A DNA stretch of 64,000 bases, taken from positions 18,363,940 to 18,427,939 of the forward strand of contig OY783193.1 in the NCBI GenBank assembly GCA_963678675.1, in the 5' to 3' direction. The notes beneath the pieces are model-generated. The model searched no databases and was not told the origin of the DNA. It saw only the letters and a program-made list of their open reading frames with translations. Of the stretch, positions 12,901 through 23,231 are shown one piece after another. A program made the position numbers and the translations under genes. The stretch comes from Xiphydria camelus (Eukaryota; Arthropoda; Insecta; Hymenoptera; Xiphydriidae). Positions within the stretch are counted from its first letter, which is position 1. Each line of letters begins with the position of its first letter.

Positions 12901-13140
12901 GCTTTCGCGACACTGGTAACACGACTCCAAACGTTACCCTATACCGGCTCTCTGCTCGGAATCCTGCATAATCAATCGTGGATGGTTATGTACATGATAG
13001 GGAAACACGTTCCCGTGTGCTACGGTCGGTTCGATGGCAGGTGTCGATATACCATTCGTCCGACTTCTCTGTCTTTTGATCTCGAAGGAAGCAATGATAG
13101 GAAGAGATTGAAGTGACTGCTCGTGCAAACGTATTTGTAT
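9943..13140. other. Unassigned region
   Basis: No transposon termini or exons were recognised. A C-rich run lies at about 10,549-10,562. A CpG-richer stretch runs from 10,670 to 11,170 and includes TATAAAA-like sequences near 10,811. A perfect 30-bp palindrome lies at 11,534-11,563. Open frames of 60-103 codons occur, but none shows a known motif. Confidence 0.35.
11534..11563. repeat. Perfect 30-bp palindrome
   Basis: ACGATACACTCAAAC is followed directly by its exact inverse complement, with no spacer. It can form a cruciform or hairpin, or act as a dimeric binding site. It is not part of any repeat family seen elsewhere in the window. Confidence 0.8.
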
Positions 13141-13159
13141 ACATATATATATATATATA

Positions 13160-14155
13160 AAGTAAAAGGCATCATTTGAAAGGAAAATTATTGTAAATCA
13201 GGTTACTAAAAAATTCGACTAAAAAAATTTATAAATAAATTTTAATAAAAAAGAATTTGCCGCGTTTAAGTTTTCATATTTTGTCCACTATACCGAATAT
13301 TGGTAGTGCTTGGACAGTGCTAGAGTGATTCATAAATTGCACTGTCGAAGTCAAATTCAGAGAAATCCAGAAGGCCCCCGCTGATCGGTTTCCCGTGCGA
13401 CGTTCGGTATACAGTATGTCCCGTAGATATAACGCAAGTATTTGAATTTCCCCCACATTTGACTTTGGTAGTGCTTGGAACGGTGCTGTAGTTAGAGTTG
13501 GCTCCAGAAGAGTGCGCTGCGTTCTTACGAGCCGTATTTCGAGAGCGAAAAGTGTAAAGCATCTGATTTCCCGGGAACTGTCAATTCGGGAGATCGAAGC
13601 GTCTAACCTCGAAATTAACTGAATTTGTAAATAACGGTAAATAATGTGTAGAAGTGATGAGAAATAATCATACAGGTTTCGGAAACACGGCTCGTAAGAA
13701 CGCAGCGCACTCTTCTGAAGCCAACTTTAACTACAGCACCGTTCCAAGCACTACCAAAGTCAAATGTGGGGGAAATTCAAATACTTGCGTTATATCCACG
13801 GGACATACTGTACTGGTGGTATCATATAAGTGTATGAATTTATTTAAAATCATAAGTGCATAAACATCGAATATAATTCTCTGTCTGAATTTTTTATTTT
13901 GAAGGAAAAAACGCGGTGTTCTTTTTTATTAAAATTTTTTAATAATTTTTTAGTAACCTGATTTACAATAATTTTCCTTTCAAATGATGCCTTTTACTTT
14001 TTATATATAAATCTTGAACATGGCGATCTTAATTGATTTCAAATCTTTTTTGGAGAGTATTTTACGTATCAATTTTGGTTTGCACTGAATGAACATGCCG
14101 CCTTTTTTTTACAGAGAATCTGTTTTTGTGGGGGGATTTCATTACTTTTTGGAAT
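13160..14155. mobile_element. Fold-back element N, copy 1 (interrupted)
   Basis: The left arm (from 13,160, after a TA microsatellite) contains GTAAAAGGCATCATTTGAA and GTCCACTATACCGAATA. The right arm (about 13,900-14,150) repeats the outer part in inverse, ending with TCTGTTTTTGTGGGG near 14,140. Other copies lie at 31,765-32,467, 54,797-55,500 and 59,732-60,490. This copy carries another element at 13,412-13,810. A 60-codon frame recurs in the arms of N copies on either strand. It is a by-product of repeat conservation, with no family match. Confidence 0.8.
13412..13810. mobile_element. TA-inserted fold-back element F (CAGTATGTCCCG ends)
   Basis: The inverted arms (13,412-13,540 and about 13,675-13,810) start CAGTATGTCCCGT and are flanked by TA. 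The unoccupied target reads CGGTATACTGGTGGTATC at about 55,174 and again near 60,113, proving insertion at TA. The inside contains the family core TGTCAATTCGGGAGATCGAAG. Related elements are at 21,928, 35,428 and about 37,998. The ends and target fit Tc1/mariner. Confidence 0.88.
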
Positions 14156-14925
14156 TTATTCATGAGGAGATACGTACATGTAGGAGAATAGCTTTTTATT
14201 ACCACAAAATTAAAGTCTCACATTTTATACCCATACGAGCTAATTAATTATAACCACGTTACTTTTGATTTATTCTCGTGATATTTTGAAAGGGATTTAT
14301 AAACTAGAGTGCCCTTATATTTTTCACTTTGCCTTAGTATTTTGGAGAAATAAAACATACCGCTTTCGAATTTACAGGCCATCGTATTTTTCTTATATTT
14401 TGGTCGTCTACAGAAATCCATGTAGACATTTTACCTTTAACTCTCTAAGTATACTCTTCCAATAACCGTGACGAATTGTTTAATCACATGTAAAGGTACC
14501 ACTTATGACAGTATATATGTTGTTACATATTAACTCGAGACGTTGGAATAGTTTCAAGAAATCCTTTTGCATGCACCGCTGAAATTTTTCCCCTACTCGT
14601 AAATAAATTTCCCGAGTTCTTCGCAAAGTTACGTATACGCATCTTAACGAATAGACCAATCATGATCAAGTATTCCGTTGTGGTGGAGGTCCTGATTGGT
14701 CTACTCGCTAAGATGTGTGCACGCAAAGATACGAGCGATACGAGCGAGTTCGAAAAAGGGGCCCCCCTTATCTCACAGTAGCTGTCAATTCGGGAGATCG
14801 AAGCATCTAACCTCGAAACCGTAAATTTGTAATAACGATAAATAACGTGTAGAAGTAATAAGTAATAATTATTCGGGTTTCTTCGGTGAGTTTCCCCAAG
14901 TGTTTAAAAATCGGTGTCCGATTTT
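14156..14925 (+). repeat. Dispersed repeat, direct copy at 55,501-56,625
   Basis: This tail continues from element N in the same order as at 55.5 kb. Shared motifs include GATACGTACATGTAG, ATTCTCGTGATATTTTGAA, TAACTCGAGACGTTGGAATAG and TATTCGGGTTTCTTCGGTGAG. The 55-kb copy has an extra 252-bp MITE and about 110 further bases. A partial palindrome of the GATTGGTCTACTCGCTAAGAT type is present in both copies. Confidence 0.75.
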
Positions 14926-15084
14926 TGATAATAACTCCCGTGTCGAAAACCACTACAGAACACTACAGAATATTTTCAACCACTACTGAAAACCTGAGTA
15001 GTGGCACAATAGTGGTGAGCAGTGGTTCAATGATGGTCAGTAGTGGTTCAATGGTGGTGAGCAGTGATCCAAAAGTGATATTTA

Positions 15085-15707
15085 GGGCCGGTTTTACCAA
15101 CACGGTATAAACGCGGTATAGCGCTATACTGAGAATAACCAGTACGCAAGCGTTTTACAAGCATGGTATAAGTCTGGAATAGCATAAACTTTGGAATAAA
15201 TGCAGACATAACTTATCCGGCAGTTTCATCGTGGGATAAGCTATCTATCCTCTGTATAACCTAACTTTTTGTTTGTGTCTATATTCTTCCGTGACATAGT
15301 CATAACCTGATCGTTGTGGTAAATTGTTATTAATTTTGAAATGGAGTTATTTGATAAACCAGTTTTTGAATCATCATTTGATGAAGATATTGACGTATTA
15401 CCCAAGAATGAGAAATCCGAAGAAAATACGTGCCCGCGGTAAGTAAATAAAAGATACCTATAGGTACCTATTAATTTATAATCAATATCTAATACAAAAC
15501 TATTCCAGAGTTGACTATTTCGAAGAATACTTACAATGATGTAGAATTCTTCACTCGATTTCATTTGGAAAAACAAAACCGGCCAGAGATTATTGGGACA
15601 AATATGACATCGCATTGCACCGAGGTCGCAAAGAAATGCAGCAATTCAGCCAGCAACGAAATTATTGCCAACTAAGATTTCTTGCTTTGGGATCAATGCT
15701 AATTACT
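15085..15707 (+). pseudogene. PIF/Harbinger transposase, 5' fragment, frameshifted
   Basis: The element starts with the Harbinger terminus GGGCCGGTTTTACCAAC next to TTA at 15,082-15,084. Exon 1 (15,341-15,438) begins MELFDKPVFESSFDED. Exon 2 (15,509-15,707) follows a 70-base intron with consensus GTAAGT and CAG sites. Its frames give EFFTRF, ALHRGRKEMQQF and QLRFLALGSML, matching the N-terminal part of Harbinger (HARBI1-like) transposases. That region precedes the DDE domain. An extra C in exon 1 and stops in exon 2 break the frame. The catalytic domain and the right terminus are missing. A second copy is at 17,040-17,401. Confidence 0.7.
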
Positions 15708-15749
15708 GTAAGTAATCGTTTTGATTGTAATGTTAAAACTTTTAATTAG

Positions 15750-16202
15750 TTATTATTATATGCCGCCACTTCTGCCACCTCCGACGACTCCTCACATCGC
15801 AAGGAGAGCTAGTTTACAAGACTACAAGTTCGTCGATCGGCATAAACCGCCACTGATCTCCCAGAAATTAATGGGCGATATACTGAAAGATATCGACAAA
15901 GTCAAATTGAAACTCGTCGCAAGGTATGATTAAACAATTTTATCGCGGTAAACTTTTAATTCGCCAGGAACAAAGAGGAGTTTCGCATTGTCAGAATGTC
16001 GTGGCTGCGAAGGATTGATTTTGTTCACAGTGGGCTTTTAAACGTGTTTTTCAGATTGCCGGGTGAGAGACCTTTGCGAGCCAAACGCGAAAATAGCCCT
16101 TGCAACGACCTTCAAGAGATCGTACGGAAACGATATATCGCCAAGCAATCGCCGGACAGTAGAAATTTCACCGCGACGTTGACGCTCGATGATTCGTTCT
16201 AG
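15750..16202 (+). CDS. C-terminal exons of a mitochondrial fission regulator (MTFR)-like protein
   Basis: The first exon (about 15,750-15,923) encodes a proline-rich start (MPPLLPPPTTPHIARR) and then LMGDILKDIDKVKLKLVAR. It ends in a phase-2 donor, AG|GTATG. The second exon (16,055-16,202), after TTTTTCAG, gives LPGERPLRAKRENSP, LQEIVRKRYIAKQSPDS and a stop (TAG, 16,200-16,202). Poly-proline, then an ILK-(D/E)-x-x-x-VKL-x-x-V-x-R block, then a basic C-terminal helix, is the order in the MTFR1/MTFR2 family (outer mitochondrial membrane, fission). Without splicing the frame also stays open from the second exon back to about 15,970. Upstream MTFR exons are absent, and a Harbinger relic sits just before it. 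It may be a captured fragment rather than a working gene. Confidence 0.55.
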
Positions 16203-17039
16203 ATTAAGAACTCGATGATGCTCAATTTCTCTGGGTCGCAGCATTCGCGTAGGACGGTGCTCCGAGGAACGGCTATTGTAGCCTTGCTTTCCACGCGTGA
16301 GATTGAATCATGATTATAATTTTATGTGAGTCAGAGCTCTGGAGAATCAAAATTAATAGATCTCTCTTCTTTTTTTATAAATGAGTCTTTCCCTGCTAGG
16401 TAATTTCGCGCGCCACATTTTAGATTATAGTCCTTTTTTAATAGGAAGGTAGAAGCTCATAGAAACGTCGGGAAGATTTTGTTCTCCCTTCGCTCTTTTA
16501 CTACAAAAAGCAAGTTTAAATTAAAAATTTAAGCACGCGGGTCTACAATCGCGAGAATCTCAACGGTATCCAATAATATCAACTAAAGAAGTCATCTACC
16601 ATTGCATTGTCTTCTATAAGTAACATTTAAATTTATCTAGGTAGGTATTATACCTTTCTTCACAATTCGCGTGATTGCAGTTTTCGGGAGCAGAAGTGAT
16701 ACATCCATCGTATAATTTAAATTTTGTACCCTTTTTATATGATTCAATAAAAAAAATAGTATAACCATTACATGTGCACTACTTACCACTTCTTACCACT
16801 GCATGCCACTATTCGCCACTGTATACCACTACTGACCACTATTCACCACTGTATACCACTACTGACCACTATTGTAGAAACCACTACTGACCACTGTAGT
16901 GTTCAGTCCGCTGTAGTGGTTTTCGACAAGGGTAAGCTATCTATCCTCTGTATAACCTAACTTTTTGTTTGTGGCTATATTCTTCCATGACATAGTCATA
17001 ACCTGATCGTTGTGGTAAATCGTTATTATTAATTTTGAA

Positions 17040-17401
17040 ATGGAGTTATTTGATAAACCAGTTTTTGAATCATCATTTGATGAAGATATTGACGTATTAC
17101 CAAGAATGAGAAATCCGAAGAAAATACGTGCCCGGTAAGTAAATAAAAGATACCTATACCTATTAATTTATAATCAATATCTAATACAAAACTATTCCAG
17201 AGTTTACTATTTCGAAGAATACTTACAATAATGTAGAATTCTTCACTCGATTTCGTTTGGAAAAACAAAATCGGCCAGAGATTATTGGGACAAATACGAC
17301 ATCGCATTGCACCGAGGTCGCAAAGAAATGCAGCAATTCAGTCAGCAACGAAATTATTGCCAACTTTAAGATTTCTTGCTTTGGGATCAATGCTAATTAC
17401 T
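17040..17401 (+). pseudogene. PIF/Harbinger transposase fragment, second copy
   Basis: Exon 1 (17,040-17,134) is open and reads MELFDKPVFESSFDED, then PRMRNPKKIRAR, ending at a GTAAGT donor. Exon 2 (17,201-17,401) starts VYYFEEY and soon meets a TAA. Further on, other frames give ARDYWDKYDIALHRGR and QQFSQQRNYCQL. This copy lacks the extra C that breaks exon 1 upstream, so the exon-1 lesion arose after duplication in the first copy. Only the N-terminal part of the transposase is present. Confidence 0.7.
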
Positions 17402-17443
17402 GTAAGTAATAGTTTTGATCGTAATGTTAAAACTTTTAATTAG

Positions 17444-17546
17444 TTATTATTATATGCCGCCACCTCTGCCACCTCCAACAACTCCTCACATCGCAAGGAG
17501 AGCTAGTTTACAAGACTACAAATTCGTCGATCGGCATAAACCGCCA
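17444..17546 (+). pseudogene. Truncated second copy of the MTFR-like exon
   Basis: The exon begins after the same TTAATTAG acceptor and repeats MPPPLPPPTTPHIARR and the following SLQDYKFVDRHKPP. It breaks off there, before the ILKDIDKVKL block. A TAG follows the break at once. It cannot encode the conserved domain. Confidence 0.65.
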
Positions 17547-18111
17547 TAGCTGGCCACTGTAGTTCACGCGTCACTGCAGCCAATATAAAATATCGCGGAG
17601 TACAACGTTGCCAAGAATACAATGAAAATTGCAATGCACAATAAAAAATGTTTAAACTATAATCATATATCCATGATACTGAATTATCAATCGAATAACT
17701 GTTTTATGTCTTCAGCATTCTCTATGAGTTGTTTTATAGATTATTTGTAATTTTTTATTTTTCTTTAAAATATTTACAAGAAGCCTCTGACGACGATTCC
17801 GGAGTCATTGACGCTCTAATAGTCCGCCATAAATTTTCCAATATTTTATTTACTAATGATTTTGGGCATGAGCGATGCATAAAACGGGTTCATAATTCAT
17901 TTAATTATTATTCCATAACTTTTCAGATCGCTGTGAAAACATTTTTTTCAAACACATTTTTGACTCCAAAGAAACAGTCGATCCTCCTTAATATGTATTT
18001 CAATCATAGTATTATGTTTTTCACTTTTTCATACATAATGTACATACATAATTAGCATTGTATTCGTGTGTAGATAATTTTAGAACTGGTAACTTTGAAA
18101 CAATGCAAGCA
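17547..18111. other. Unassigned stretch
   Basis: No terminus or family motif was recognised. A frame at 17,729-18,055 contains the hydrophilic run EASDDDSGVIDALIVRHK after a possible TTTACAAG acceptor. The rest of that frame is of low complexity, so I do not call an exon. Confidence 0.3.
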
Positions 18112-18278
18112 GAATTGCTACGAACTACAACGAACTGCCGCGAATCACGCACCGCGCATAGCGCATCACGCATCGCGCATAGTCTGTATGGCTCTGTTTA
18201 CGAATTGCTACGAACTACAACGAACTGCCGCGAACCACGCATCGCGCATCGCGCATCACGCATAGCGCATATAGTCTG
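18112..18278. repeat. Tandem duplication of a 90-bp unit with CGCGCATAG sub-repeats
   Basis: GAATTGCTACGAACTACAAC occurs at 18,112 and 18,202. Each unit ends with runs of CGCATCACG, CGCGCATAG and similar nonamers. It is a small GC-rich minisatellite, and its register keeps a short frame open by chance. Confidence 0.85.
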
Positions 18279-18389
18279 TAGCGGGCTTGAGTGAGTTACG
18301 GTCGGAAGCGCTGGAGTGTGTGGGTTTCGTTACGGACCACGTGTCGGGCGCGCGATTTTAGTACCCTCAGCATAAAAGTTTCACTTCAA

Positions 18390-19665
18390 AAAATAGAACA
18401 AACACAAAGATATTGTCCTTCCATTGTGTGAAAGTGAGGTTAAAGCTGTCAGATGGCAATTAAACTTATCTGATGGCAATTCTTCTGAGACCGTCTCCCT
18501 TCCTGCTGCTTTCTTGATGCACAGGCAACTAGAGAAGAATACCAATGCATCCGTTCACTATCCCGATATGAAAAAAATCCAATCGATTATCAAGCTATCA
18601 TATTCACCAGTATTGAGATTCACTACTCCGATTACACTGAATTTTTACTTTTTATTAACAAGCGCGTCCGGGGATCGAAATAAACGCGAGGGAAATCGTT
18701 TCGCGAATGGAAATATTTTATTGATTAACTTTGAAAACCATGAGTAAACATTCAAGGAATATATTCTCTCACACACACTCACATACATTTGATGGCGTAT
18801 GCGTGTGGCCGCATCTGTGTACACATTTCCGACCATGGCCGAATATCGCCGAAGACAGGCGGAATTTTTGTGAGATTTTGACATATATATATCCCCCGAT
18901 AAATCGGATTCTCGACTTTTGAGGCGCGAGGGGTGTGGCTTCGCGTTGCTAAGGAAAAATCTCTGTTAATATGTAACTTACAACATTTACTCTGGTCTCT
19001 ATCGATAGAGAATAGTCGATTTATATGGCCTAAGCATAGTTTTGGTTATAACCGTATATTTATTGAGAAAATTCGGTGTTAAAATTGAGGGGTGAAGGGG
19101 GGGCAGACATTTTTCCTGTAGATACACGGGTGCTCGCGGCGACAGCGCTGGCGGCGTCGTTCTGACGACTTGAATGAACATGCCGCGAGACACTACCGTG
19201 TCTCTTGATCGAAAATGCGTATAAAACCCGTCCTAGGGAATACACGCCACAGCGTAGCACATTGCATATCGGTAGGCGCTATCGGATCCAAGATGGTTCC
19301 CTAAAATTCCGACAGCCCAGACACGAACCAAATAGTCCAGACACGAACCAAATAGACGTTTCAGTCCGAAAAACATCGATCATTTCAGTAGTGGTGAATG
19401 TGACAGACGCTCTGACAGATAGTTTGATAATAATCGTTTGGATTTTTTTCGAATAATCAAGACAGTGAACGGAAGCAGCGCTATTTTTCTCTGGTTTCTT
19501 GTGAATAAAGAGCAGGAAAGGAGACATCAGTATCTCAGAAGAAGTGCCATCAGATAAATTACTCCCTAACTGACCGTTTTATAGAAAAAATAGAATAACC
19601 ACAAAGATATTTGTTCTTCATACGCAATCAAAGTGAGGTTAAAACGGTCAGTTAGGAAGTAACTT
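18390..19665. mobile_element. Fold-back element A, copy 1
   Basis: The left arm (about 18,407-18,640) and right arm (about 19,378-19,660) are inverted relatives. Motifs are AAGTGAGGTTAAA, GGAGAC next to TCTTCTGAGA, and ACAAAGATATTTGT. The centre includes TGGTCTCTATCGATAGAGA, ATAACCGTATATTTATTGAG, and an internal hairpin GAGACAC-TACC-GTGTCTC near 19,190. Other copies run 27,535-28,345 (inverse) and 58,975-59,731. No transposase was recognised. The open frames in the arms are not conserved between copies. Confidence 0.75.
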
Positions 19666-20656
19666 ATCTATTAGGAAGTACTCTTCTAGTTCGAGTGCTA
19701 TGTAGTATCTCATAAGCCATTCAACGAATAGACATTTGCCTATCTTTCTCATTTGTCTGGGAGAACTCTACTAAGGTGTAAGTGCTGTAGAATTTGCGTC
19801 AGTTATTTTTTTATAGGAATAAATTTTGTTATTTCTACACCCTACTAGTGTACAGCGTGTCATATTTTAAATGATACAGACGATTATCTCGAAAATAAAA
19901 CGAGATGCGAGAAAATAGCAAAAATAGAAATAACTTATAGGTATCTATAGAGGAGGAAGCAGGATGACGTAATTGGTCAAATCGTAAGTGGCACCACTTT
20001 TAATAATTTTAATTTTAACACTTAATTATGAATTTTAAGAAATATTTAACTTAACAATTTTTTTTAATTAAATAGTTTATAAAAATAATTATTTTGTAAA
20101 TTAATGATAATGAAAAAGAATTATAACATTTATAAGTAGATTTAATAAGTTCATAATAATACTAACATTCGGATTAGTATTCGGTATTGCTTTAATCATT
20201 ATTTATTCTAAAATCTAAATGTATTTTATAAAAAGAATACTACGCAGGTAGAAATCGTACCCAGAATTAAGCTTGCTATAAGGTTGGCTTGCAAGATAGA
20301 ACCTTGCGGCAAGGTTGCAAAACAAGGCTGATGCAAGGCAAATCGGTTACGCATCTCAATGTCGTGACAGTATGGTGTGCACAAGCTTGTATTTAGGTAG
20401 ACTATGGCACTTGGGACAAGGTTGCGTTGTCGGTAATGAAGAATATTTGAGGTTAGAATTAAATTTTTATATTTTATTAATAATTGAAATTGTGTTACAA
20501 TACATAGCGATAGCATTACAAATGTATAAAAATAATGTATAATACTAAGCCAAGTAAAATTTTTTTTGTTTCTTCTTGACTATCACTAGGTTTACGGAAC
20601 CTCGTCAATTTGACGGGTGACTTATTCAATTTCGATTATCTAATAATCTATGAGGT
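19666..20656. other. Unassigned stretch with CAAGGTTG-type repeats near 20,230-20,440
   Basis: Several CAAGGTTG/CAACCTTG motifs occur at 20,275-20,430. A similar motif-rich stretch lies at 24,260-24,360 in the other orientation, with AGGTAGAAATCG-like ends. The two may be ends of decayed related repeats. I see nothing coding. Confidence 0.3.
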
Positions 20657-20860
20657 TAATTTAACTCAACTGTTATTAGGTAATAATCAAGCCAAAAAAT
20701 AACAAAAATTACTGTACGTCTGACGTTTCGGTTCCTCTTCGAACGAATCCTTCATTGCGTCTCCGAAGAGGGTTCGAAGAGGAACCGAAACGTCAGACGT
20801 GTAGTGATTTTTGTTGTTTTTTGGCCTGATTATTACCTATTAAAAGTTAAGTTAAATTAA
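20657..20860. mobile_element. Palindromic MITE, 88-bp arms
   Basis: The arms at 20,657-20,744 and 20,772-20,860 are inverted copies containing ACGTCTGACGTTTCGGTTCC and TAGGTAATAATCA. The 27-base loop holds ATCCTTCATTGCGTCTCC. No obvious target duplication was seen. Confidence 0.8.
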
Positions 20861-20919
20861 TATTAAACTACAGGCAATAGAAGTAATATTATCTTAAGAA
20901 TCTATAAGGTATGTCCTTT

Positions 20920-21173
20920 CTATGTTACTTCGCCTCCGAGTCGATGGAATATCTGGCCTTCCTGAACCTCGCGTACCTTCTCCAGGCAATTTTTCCATCC
21001 TGGCTGCATCGATAACGCTGGATCTGCAACTCTGTGAAAGACGAGCATAAAAGATAATAAAGAAACTTTTTATCTATCTGCCTCCTGCAAATAATTTCAT
21101 TAAATTAGCTATTAATACTTACCCTTCTATGCGGGAAGCTGGATAATCCTTATTTTCTGCTCGTTCGAATGTT
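20920..21173 (-). CDS. Two terminal exons of an unrecognised host-like gene
   Basis: On the minus strand, exon one (about 21,173 down to 21,123) reads TFERAENKDYPASRIEG and ends at a GG|GTAAGT donor. After a 91-base intron ending TTTCACAG, exon two (21,031-20,920) continues in frame with VADPALSMQPGWKNC, LEKVREVQEGQIFHRLGGE and VT, then TAG. Perfect splice sites, matching phase and protein-like composition support real coding origin. I do not recognise the family. Upstream exons would lie at higher coordinates, but none is visible before the fold-back at 21,928. It may be a live gene end or a captured fragment. Confidence 0.45.
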
Positions 21174-21927
21174 CTAATTAATAACGCACGTTAACGTTAA
21201 ACGCTGACGGCTTCTTAACCAAAAAATCACGCGTGAACCGAACTGATCGTGGACATACTTTTGAAGCATCAGTGTTCTAGACACTAGATTATACATTACT
21301 TAATATAGATAGGTCTCTTCCTTATTAAATTTTGCTAACCCGTTTCAGCGCCACCTGTTGGTATGTGATAAAAGTAATAAGTATTTAAATGGTTCGCAAT
21401 TGTACTTATTATTTCTGTGGTACTAAGGCAGAACCCAATATGTCAAAAAATTGATTTTTCAGTAGGTTTTGCCATTATATTCTTCATTGCTGACTGTACA
21501 TATTGACGTAAAAACAAAAAATCGTTTTTTTTTATATATCGGGCTTTGCCTTAGTACCACAGATTTTAAATTTACTAGATACTTTATTTTTAAATATTTT
21601 CTTAAATCTTTTTAATTTATTCATAAAATTTATGACAAACTATAAAAATACAAAAGTTAAATATTACTTTATGAAACACAACTATAGGTATGTACATAGA
21701 TACCTTAATATGCTTAACGTAACCCCAAAATAAAAGTCTAAACAGAGTTTATAAAATACAATAATTTACACAAAACACAGCTAAAACCACAACAAAGTCA
21801 AAATTTATTTATTTGCGTCTTCAAGGTAACAACAAGTAAGTAACCCGCAAAAGAGTAAGAGTATCAGGATTCTTTTGTATATAATCTAGGATCAGGATCA
21901 ACACATACAGTATACAAAATCACATTA
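21174..21927. other. No recognisable feature
   Basis: AT-rich sequence. CAGCGCCACCTGTTGGTATG near 21,350 resembles CAGCGCCTCTTGCGGTATG near 22,375, so a small dispersed repeat may be present. No coding exon supported. Confidence 0.35.
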
Positions 21928-22302
21928 CCGTATGTATCATTCCAAATTAAACAAGCAGATATACCGACATTGCCGAAACTTTACCGACAGTCAAGAATTT
22001 TATAGTTAGAGTTGGCTTGAGAAGAGTGCACTGTGTGTGCTGCGTGAGAGCGAAAAGTGTCAAACGTCTGATCTTCCAATAGCTGTCAATTCGGAAAATC
22101 GAAGTATTGAATAATAGACGAAACACTTCGATCTCTTGAATTAACAGCTATCGCGAAATCAGACGTTTGACACTTTTCGCTCTCACGCAGCACACACAGC
22201 GCACTCTTCTCAAGCCAACTCTAACTATAAAATTCTTGACCGTCGGTAAAGTTTCGGCAATGTCGGTATATCTGCTTGTTTAATTTGGGATGATACATAC
22301 GG
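21928..22302. mobile_element. TA-flanked fold-back element F, second member
   Basis: The ends read CCGTATGTATCAT inward from TA (21,926-21,927 and 22,303-22,304). Arms of about 160 bases contain GATATACCGACATTGCCG and GCGAAAAGTGTCAAACGTC. The loop keeps the family motif TGTCAATTCGG. It is the shortest well-preserved member of the family that also includes 13,412-13,810 and 35,428-37,373. Confidence 0.85.
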
Positions 22303-22495
22303 TATGTGATCACATCAGTGAAACAAGTATGAGTAATAGGTACCTACATTGCCGACAATTTAAAATCACCATCAGCGCCTCTTGCGGTATGTGATAAAAT
22401 AACTTGTTTTCAATTTTGCCTACCCAAGTGCCCTCCCCTGTTCTAGACGCCACTGACAGCTAACCTCAATGTAATGGCCATCACACACAAAATTC

Positions 22496-22537
22496 CGTAA
22501 GACGTAAGACGTAAGACGTAAGACGTAAAACGTAAGG
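22496..22537. repeat. GTAAGAC heptamer array
   Basis: Five to six copies of GTAAGAC, one carrying a base change, lie just inside the left terminus of the Harbinger-derived fold-back. The mirror array is at the other end. Subterminal arrays like these are often transposase-binding sites; that role is inferred. Confidence 0.85.
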
Positions 22538-23009
22538 TTCATCACACAAACGCGGCGTAAGACGTAAGCTTTGACCAATCCTGAGCGAAGACGCTGTCCC
22601 CACCCTTTTTATATGCAACTTAGAATCTAGAAGTGTCAGTTTGATAATAATTTCATTTCAATTGGGAAGAAAAGCTTAACAGTAAGTACATTTAATTATT
22701 GATTACACTCAGTTCCTATATATAATAAACAGAAAAGCCATTCCTAGAATGACATAAGGATACAGTGAACCGCAATGTAAAATGCATGGCGTGAAGAGTC
22801 AGAACTGTCGTATTCATCTGCTTTTTTCATAAAAAATATAAATAATAACACTCAACAATATTATTCTCGAGCCATAGTTTGATGAACATGACGTGATAGC
22901 ATTCTCTGAAATTTTATCACATAAATATCTCTTGAAGAACCCTGGAAAAAAATATTTTCATTTCCTATTCCTATTATACAGATAAAATTATTTTTCAGGT
23001 AGTTCAAAC

Positions 23010-23231
23010 ATGTCGAGAAATAATGAAATATTGCTGGGGATTTTGTTGGTGGCTACGGGTATGCTTGTTTTGAACAAGAAACGACCACGGAGATGGTTGA
23101 ATCGTCGATGGTGGATTCGATCAATAAATCGTATGCATATTTTTTTCCAGGGTTCTTCAAGAGATATTTATGTGATAAAATTTCAGAGAATGCTATCACG
23201 TCATGTTCATCAAACTATATCTCGAGAATAA
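23010..23231 (+). pseudogene. Harbinger transposase N-terminal fragment in a palindrome loop
   Basis: After a TTATTTTTCAG acceptor near 23,000, the frame starts MSRNNEILLGILLVATGM and continues through KKRPRRWLNRRWWIRSINR. A hydrophobic or leucine-rich start followed by an RRWW(I/V)RxxN block is the usual opening of many animal Harbinger transposases. Past 23,136 the frame runs into the inverted arm (FQGSSRDIY, FQRMLSRHVHQ), which still resembles the family, and stops at 23,231. No DDE domain follows. The adjoining arm sequence also exists in inverse upstream, so the fold-back arose by inverted duplication of transposase-coding DNA. Confidence 0.5.

Larger units (their letters stand above)
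14941..16928. mobile_element. Composite element with TGTCGAAAACCACTACAG ends and CACTAC subterminal repeats
   Basis: TGTCGAAAACCACTACAG at 14,941 is mirrored at the right end, which closes at 16,928. Inside each end lie arrays of CACTACTGACCACT-type repeats: 14,975-15,070 in one orientation and 16,772-16,915 in the other. The central 1.7 kb holds a Harbinger 5' fragment and two MTFR-like exons. CACTA/EnSpm elements have CACTA ends with subterminal arrays, so that family is possible. No three-base target duplication is clear. Confidence 0.5.
16933..17546 (+). repeat. Direct duplicate of 15,237-15,852
   Basis: The copy starts at TAAGCTATCTATCCTCTG and ends abruptly after CATAAACCGCCA. It matches the upstream copy at roughly 96%. 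It spans the Harbinger exons and the first half of the MTFR-like exon. Since both parts are copied together, they were already adjacent before duplication. The next bases (17,547 on) differ from the first copy. Confidence 0.85.

Noticed and set aside
12805..13116. 103-codon frame
   Set aside because: An opposite-strand frame overlaps it, and composition shows no protein family. Nothing supports coding.
17729..18055. Possible exon EASDDDSGVIDALIVRHK
   Set aside because: Only one weak acceptor, and no donor or continuing conserved frame. Too little to call.
22496..22537. GTAAGAC repeats as a CRISPR array
   Set aside because: The units are 7 bases with no spacers, inside a eukaryotic transposon terminus.
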